From Austwickia sp. (lineage in GTDB: Bacteria > Actinomycetota > Actinomycetes > Actinomycetales > Dermatophilaceae): 64,000 nt of DNA. Every line of letters starts with the position of its first letter. Position 1 is the stretch's first letter. Positions 59,484 to 64,000 of the stretch are shown here, piece by piece. The position numbers were made by a program, and so were the translations under genes. The stretch covers positions 4,092,001-4,156,000 of the forward strand of contig CP064985.1 in the NCBI GenBank assembly GCA_016699675.1, in the 5' to 3' direction. The notes below the pieces were generated by a model. That model saw only the letters and a list, made by a program, of their open reading frames with translations. It ran no database searches and was not told the origin of the DNA.

Positions 59484-62400
59484 TTAATGCCCCGAGCTGC
59501 CGGGGCTGGAGTGCCACAACTTGCGCGGCGCGGTTCGCGGGGATCGCCCCGAGACCTGCTCGGCGTCGGCCACGGGACCGGAGTGGCCCACCCCGCCGAC
59601 CCCCGGCGCCGCCGCGAGGCCCCGCCCCGAACGCACCTGCGCCCCCGGCGGGGCGACGTCCGCGTACGGCGACTGCCGGAACCCCGAAGGGTGCACCAGC
59701 ACCCGCCGGGCGCCCAACCCCACACCCGAACCCCCACCCATGCCACCGGCGCGCGGGCCGCTCTCCCCGTCCCGGCCTCCCACTGCCCCCGCCTCGACGA
59801 GCGGGGCCCCGCGACCGCCGAATTCGGCCACCGCCCCGGCATGGGCCGGCACCGGCACCATGACGGGTCGGGTGGATCGGGACTCGGCGGCACCGGCGCG
59901 GGCGCCCTCGCCGTACGCCGGGTTCGGGGCCGCATCGAGGACCTCAAGGACAGCCTGCGATCCGCCCGTGCACCACAGGGCGTGCAGCCCGGACAGCTCC
60001 CACGCTCCGGTCGCACGCAGGGAGACCCCCCGCGGCCCGGTCCGGCGGACCATGCCGCGCACCACCAGGAGCCAGGAGTGGAAGACGGTGGCCGCATAGG
60101 GCCCCTGCACGTCCTCGAAGAACGTCGCGTCCACCGGTCCGGCGCCGTCGTCCAACGTCAGGAAGACCACGCGCCGCCCCGACCGGATCGGCGGCGTCTG
60201 CGTGGCGACCTTCACCCCGGCGACGAGGATCTCGGAGCGGCTGCGCACGTCGCGCACCCCACTGGAGCGCACCGCGCCGAGGTCGGCGAGCATCTCGCAG
60301 TACGGCGTGAGCACATGTGCCGACACGTCCATCCCGAGGATGTCGAGTTCGGCGCGGATCCGCTCGGCATCGCTCAGCTCCGGCAGCCCGGAGGCCGGGG
60401 TGAGGACCGGGGCGTCACCCAGGTCGAGGACGAGCTGGCGAGGGCGCTCGGCCGCGGGGACGGCGACGGCCGGCCCCTGCGACTGGCCCGCGGCGGCCGC
60501 GGCGATCTCCCACCCCTGCGGCCGATCCGCCGCGGCGACGTTCCCCTCCGGTGGCCGGTCCGCCACGGTCACGGAAGCATCCCACCCCTGCGGCCGATCC
60601 GGCTCCCGCCCCGGCCGCTCCGGTTCCCGCCCGAGCGGCTGGTGTGGCGCTGAGACGCGCGCCTTCACTTGAACTCCCCGGGCGCGTCGGCCCACCCCTC
60701 GACCCGCGCCCGAGGCGGCGCCACGGTCGACTGCGCGGCCCCAGCGATCCAGCTCGGCGACGTAGAGCAGGAGATCACGCCGGGTCAGCCGGCCGTGCCG
60801 GCCCAGCTCGCGCCGCGGATCCAGCCCGTAGAGGGCGTCGAAGGCGCCGGCGAGCACGAGCCGCTCCAGCACCGGCAGGCTCACCCTGGCGCGGCGCCAG
60901 AAGTCCTCCAGGTCGCCGAACGGCGCGCCGGCCACGATCCGCGCCACCTCCTCGGCGCTGATGCCCTTCACATCGGTCAGGGCCATCCGGATCCCCAGGC
61001 GGCCTGACTCGTCGCGCTCCACCCGGTAGGCCTCCGCGGAGGCGTTGACGTCCAACCCCAGAACGGCCACCCCGAAGTTGCGGGCGTCGTCGAGGATGAG
61101 CCGCTTGGGATACATGCCCGGGTCGTGGGTGAGGACCCCCGCGACAAACGCCGCCGGGTGGTGCGCCTTGAGCCAGGCCGACTGGTAGGTCGGCAGGGCG
61201 AACGCCGCCGCGTGCGCCTTGCAGAACCCGAACGAGGCGAAGGCGGCCAGAACCCCCCAGATCCGCTCGATGTTGGCGGCGGCGTAGCCACGGGCCCGCG
61301 CCGCCGGTTTCCACCACGTCTCGACCCGGTCCTGCCCGTCGCGCGATCCCAACGCGCGCCGCACCTCGTCGGCCTCCGCCAGCGAGATCCCGGTGGTCAC
61401 CGCGATGATCTGCAGCACCTGCTCGTGGAAGACCACCACGCCGCAGGTCGGCGCGAGGGCCTCGGTCAGGGTGGGATGCAGCAGGTCGGGGGGCTCCCAG
61501 CCCTGCCGCGCGCGCAGGAACGGGGTGACCATATCTGATTTCACCGGACCTGGTCGGAACAAAGAGATGTCGATGACCAGGTCGTCGAAGGTCTCCGGCG
61601 CGAATTTGCCGATCAGCTCGCGCTGCCCGGGCGATTCGATCTGGAAGCAGCCCAGGGTGCGGGTGGAGCGGATGAGGTCGTAGGTGACCGGATCGTCCAG
61701 CGGGACCTGGTCCCGGTCGTCGATGTCGACGCTCACCCCCTCGACGCGGGCGATCTCGGTGATCGCGTGGGCCATCGCCGACTGCATCCGGATCCCCAGC
61801 ACGTCGAGCTTGAGCAGCCCCACCGCCTCGACGTCGTCCTTGTCGAACTGGCTCATGGGGAACCCCAGCCAGCTCGCCTCCACCGGCGTGCGGTCGAGCA
61901 GTCCGCCGTCCGAGAGGATCACCCCGCAGGGGTGCAGCGCGATGTGCCGCGGCAGCCCGTCGAGGGCCTCGACCAGCTCGAAGAGCCGCGCCAACCGGGG
62001 GCTGTCGTAGCCGCTCGCCGCCAGCTCGGGCAGCTCCGCGATCGCGTGCCGGGCGTCGCGGGCGCGGATGTGCGGAAAGGCCTTGGCCATCTGGTCGATC
62101 TCGGGGGGCGGCAGTCCTAGCGCGGCGCCGACGTCCCGGATGGCGTGCCGCACCTTGTAGGTCTCCATCATCGACACGCAGGTCACCCGCGCCCCGCCGA
62201 AGCGGGCCAGGATCGCCTCGTAGATCTCGGTGCGCCGCGCCGACTCCACGTCGATGTCGATGTCCGGGAGCTGGGCCCGCAGCGGCGTGCAGAACCGCTC
62301 CATGAGCAGGTCGTGCGCGAGCGGCTCGACCCCGCTGATGCCGAGCAGGTAGTTGATCATGCTCCCTGCCCCCGAACCCCGCGCGGCCACCCGGACCCCG

Positions 62401-63764
62401 CGATCCCGGATCAGGTCGACAACGGCGGCCACCGTGAGGAAGTAGGTGGGGTAGCCCAGGGTGGCGATGACCGCCAGCTCGTCCTCGAGCCGGTCGGCGA
62501 CCCGGGCCAGGAACGCGGCGTCCCCGGAGCGCGCGGCATAGCGCTGCCCCACTGCCGCCCGGCACCGCTGTGCGAGCACCCGCTGGGGGTCGACGCCCGG
62601 GGGTAGCCCGATGGCGGTCGGCTCGGGCAGGTGAACGGCACCGATGCTCAGGTCCTCGCGGGGGTGCTGGATGCAGGCGATGCCCAGGGCGACGGTCTCG
62701 CGCAGGAGCTCCCGGGCCGCCACGTCGCCGCCGGCGATGCGGCGAGCCACGGCGTACATGGCCTTGGCCCCCGCGAGGTGCCCCGCCGTCGTCGTGCGGT
62801 CCAGGTGGCGCTCCGCCAGCGGGACCAGCCGGCGGGCCGCGTCGAGCAGATCGGCGACCACGGCCTGCCCCGGCTCCACGTGCCGGACGGCCGCCGTGAG
62901 CACCACCGGCAGCCCGGCGCGGATCCCCAGCCGGGCCAGCGCCCCGCAGTGCGCGGCGCTGCCCGGACTGTCGGGCGGCCCGTCGTGACAGGTCAGCTCG
63001 ATCGTCACGGACCCGGCCGGCAAGGCGTCCACCCAGCGGCGCAGCAGCGCCTCCGCCCTCGCGTAGCGCCGGGCGAGGACGGCCCGGCCGACATCGGAGT
63101 CGGGGCCGAGCAGGACCACCAGGCTGCCCGGCGCCGCCTCCTGATAGGAGGGCCGACTGCCGGCGGTCCCCGGCCGGGGACCGCGGCGCACCTGGCTGCC
63201 ACGCGCGACCGCCCCCGGACGCGGACCGCGGAGATCGTCCGCCGCGTCGCTCACGCCGCTCCCGACGGATGCGCGGCGGGTGTGTGTGTGCTCGGCGATG
63301 AGTTCCACCGTGCTGACGGGCCGGCCGCGCTCCCCGCGCAGGTGGGTCGCCGTGACCAGGCGGCACAGGGCCGCCCACCCCTGCCCGGGCGCCATCCCGG
63401 AGGCCGCCCCCCGGGCCAGCACGGTCACCCTGGGCAGCCGGTCGTCGACGGGCATGCCCCCGCGGGCGGGGGTCCGGCGCACGCCCGAACCCCGTGCCAC
63501 CAACGACGCCCCGCCGGGTGCCACCGGCGTGCCGTCCCCCCACGCGGGCGCCACCGCCAGGTCCACCCCGAGGATCGGGGCGATGCCCGCCTCCGTGCAG
63601 GCACGAGCGAACCGGATCGCGCCGTAGAGCCCGTCCCGGTCCGTCAGCGCCAGGGCTGGCTGCCCGTCGGCGGCGGCGGCTTCCACCAGGCGCGCGGGAG
63701 CCGACGCGCCGTATTGCATCGAGTACGACGACGCCACGTGCAGGTGCACGAACTCCGCACGCAT
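59484..63764 (-). CDS. dnaE2: error-prone DNA polymerase III alpha subunit (DnaE2)
   Basis: A 1426-residue C-family polymerase. It starts with a PHP domain (VHLHVASSYSMQ), carries the catalytic PDIDIDVE motif of the palm, RGSGAGSMINYLLG and SFGFCKAHAAAFA, and ends KLWHSSPGSSG, an ending typical of DnaE2. Usual DnaE2 length is about 1050-1150. The extra ~300 residues are low-complexity inserts in the PHP domain (about 90-210), after the fingers (about 1070-1150, with DRPQGW twice) and near the C-terminus (about 1290-1400). RQLVLDLGD could be a clamp-binding site. GTGAGGAG precedes the ATG. Confidence 0.95.
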   Translation of the reverse strand: MRAEFVHLHVASSYSMQYGASAPARLVEAAAADGQPALALTDRDGLYGAIRFARACTEAGIAPILGVDLAVAPAWGDGTPVAPGGASLVARGSGVRRTPARGGMPVDDRLPRVTVLARGAASGMAPGQGWAALCRLVTATHLRGERGRPVSTVELIAEHTHTRRASVGSGVSDAADDLRGPRPGAVARGSQVRRGPRPGTAGSRPSYQEAAPGSLVVLLGPDSDVGRAVLARRYARAEALLRRWVDALPAGSVTIELTCHDGPPDSPGSAAHCGALARLGIRAGLPVVLTAAVRHVEPGQAVVADLLDAARRLVPLAERHLDRTTTAGHLAGAKAMYAVARRIAGGDVAARELLRETVALGIACIQHPREDLSIGAVHLPEPTAIGLPPGVDPQRVLAQRCRAAVGQRYAARSGDAAFLARVADRLEDELAVIATLGYPTYFLTVAAVVDLIRDRGVRVAARGSGAGSMINYLLGISGVEPLAHDLLMERFCTPLRAQLPDIDIDVESARRTEIYEAILARFGGARVTCVSMMETYKVRHAIRDVGAALGLPPPEIDQMAKAFPHIRARDARHAIAELPELAASGYDSPRLARLFELVEALDGLPRHIALHPCGVILSDGGLLDRTPVEASWLGFPMSQFDKDDVEAVGLLKLDVLGIRMQSAMAHAITEIARVEGVSVDIDDRDQVPLDDPVTYDLIRSTRTLGCFQIESPGQRELIGKFAPETFDDLVIDISLFRPGPVKSDMVTPFLRARQGWEPPDLLHPTLTEALAPTCGVVVFHEQVLQIIAVTTGISLAEADEVRRALGSRDGQDRVETWWKPAARARGYAAANIERIWGVLAAFASFGFCKAHAAAFALPTYQSAWLKAHHPAAFVAGVLTHDPGMYPKRLILDDARNFGVAVLGLDVNASAEAYRVERDESGRLGIRMALTDVKGISAEEVARIVAGAPFGDLEDFWRRARVSLPVLERLVLAGAFDALYGLDPRRELGRHGRLTRRDLLLYVAELDRWGRAVDRGAASGAGRGVGRRARGVQVKARVSAPHQPLGREPERPGREPDRPQGWDASVTVADRPPEGNVAAADRPQGWEIAAAAAGQSQGPAVAVPAAERPRQLVLDLGDAPVLTPASGLPELSDAERIRAELDILGMDVSAHVLTPYCEMLADLGAVRSSGVRDVRSRSEILVAGVKVATQTPPIRSGRRVVFLTLDDGAGPVDATFFEDVQGPYAATVFHSWLLVVRGMVRRTGPRGVSLRATGAWELSGLHALWCTGGSQAVLEVLDAAPNPAYGEGARAGAAESRSTRPVMVPVPAHAGAVAEFGGRGAPLVEAGAVGGRDGESGPRAGGMGGGSGVGLGARRVLVHPSGFRQSPYADVAPPGAQVRSGRGLAAAPGVGGVGHSGPVADAEQVSGRSPRTAPRKLWHSSPGSSGH

Positions 63765-63875
63765 CCGGCTCTCCTCACGATCGCTGAATCTGTCGGGGGC
63801 CCGCTCGATGAACCTCGACGCGGGTGATCACCTGGGTGACGGCGGCTGCCGCCGACCCTCCTTCGACGAAGCCGC

Positions 63876-64000
63876 TCAGGGCCAGCCGACGGCCGCCAGC
63901 GGCCCGGCGGGGGCGCCGGTCTCGGTCGGAAGCCCGAGGGCCCCGCGGACGAGGGTGGCGAAGGTCTCCGCCGAGCGCAGCACGTCGTCGGCCTCCCGGC
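63876..64000 (-). CDS. C-terminal part of an unidentified gene, continues beyond window
   Basis: A stop-free stretch of 41 codons ends at TGA 63876-63878. Nearly every third base is G or C, so it is coding. The residues (EADDVLRSAETFATLVRGAL and a short tail ending AAVGWP) match no family I can name. In many actinobacteria the gene before dnaE2 is imuB, but the usual ImuB ending is not seen here. It lies 111 bp upstream of dnaE2 on the same strand. Confidence 0.55.
   Translation of the reverse strand, partial: READDVLRSAETFATLVRGALGLPTETGAPAGPLAAVGWP

Noticed and set aside
63765..63875. LexA/SOS box upstream of dnaE2
   Set aside because: TCGAGGTTCATCGA on the minus strand has TCGA at both ends but lacks the GAAC/GTTC arms of the actinobacterial LexA site.

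Overview
This 64-kb window is a chromosomal segment of a high-GC actinobacterium. Third codon positions are almost all G or C, GTG/TTG starts are common, and several genes have a TANNNT -10 box 6-8 nt before the start codon (leaderless mRNA). The order dxs ... RNA methyltransferase - KimA/APC-type permease - two TrkA proteins - DUF3159 - OB-fold - DUF3710 - dut - DUF4193 - suhB matches the conserved actinobacterial block known from Mycobacterium (Rv2682c-Rv2701c). With hemH, sepH and a ParC/ParE-type topoisomerase nearby, Micrococcales (Dermatophilaceae/Intrasporangiaceae-like) is likely; genus cannot be fixed. No rRNA, tRNA, CRISPR array, insertion sequence or prophage was seen.

Layout. 1-5.6 kb: partial YciI-type protein, alpha/beta hydrolase, dxs, HIT protein, a probably frameshifted PPOX protein, a small conserved unknown and a dienelactone-hydrolase-like protein. 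5.8-8.1 kb: a cytochrome P450 coupled to an alpha/beta hydrolase behind a promoter with a palindromic operator. 8.1-12 kb: acn with a 55-bp tandem repeat across its stop codon, then a VapBC-like toxin-antitoxin pair. 12-22 kb: the housekeeping block (RNA m5U methyltransferase, potassium module, dUTPase, inositol phosphatase, ferrochelatase). 22-29 kb: a greatly expanded SepH, a phosphodiesterase, DUF5998 and a GNAT/acyl-CoA-synthetase fusion acetyltransferase.

29-41 kb is a complete PTS locus: DeoR-type regulator, 1-phosphofructokinase, fructose EIIA, EIIBC with two intact IIB domains, HPr, enzyme I, a zinc dehydrogenase divergent from a mannitol-type EIICBA, and an SDR. HPr and enzyme I feed phosphate from PEP to both sugar transporters. 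40.6-42.2 kb is a lipoprotein esterase divergent from padR, with a textbook ATGT-N8-ACAT PadR site between them. 42.4-55.4 kb holds parC and parE, separated by NUDIX and FHA genes, the glycerol genes (glpK, glpF, glpD and a divergent SorC/DeoR-type regulator) and a sucrase/ferredoxin-like gene. 55.7-64 kb: small membrane/unknown genes, dinB, a SAM methyltransferase, a long dnaE2-type polymerase and the 3' end of one more gene.

The most unexpected pattern is not a gene. Many genes end in short tandem repeats with a period of mostly 13-17 bp (55 bp at acn) that contain or abut the stop codon, so that several genes carry repeated TGA triplets just past their end. Other repeats worth attention are a 32-bp tandem array in the ptsH leader and a 360-bp in-gene duplication in the fructose EIIBC.
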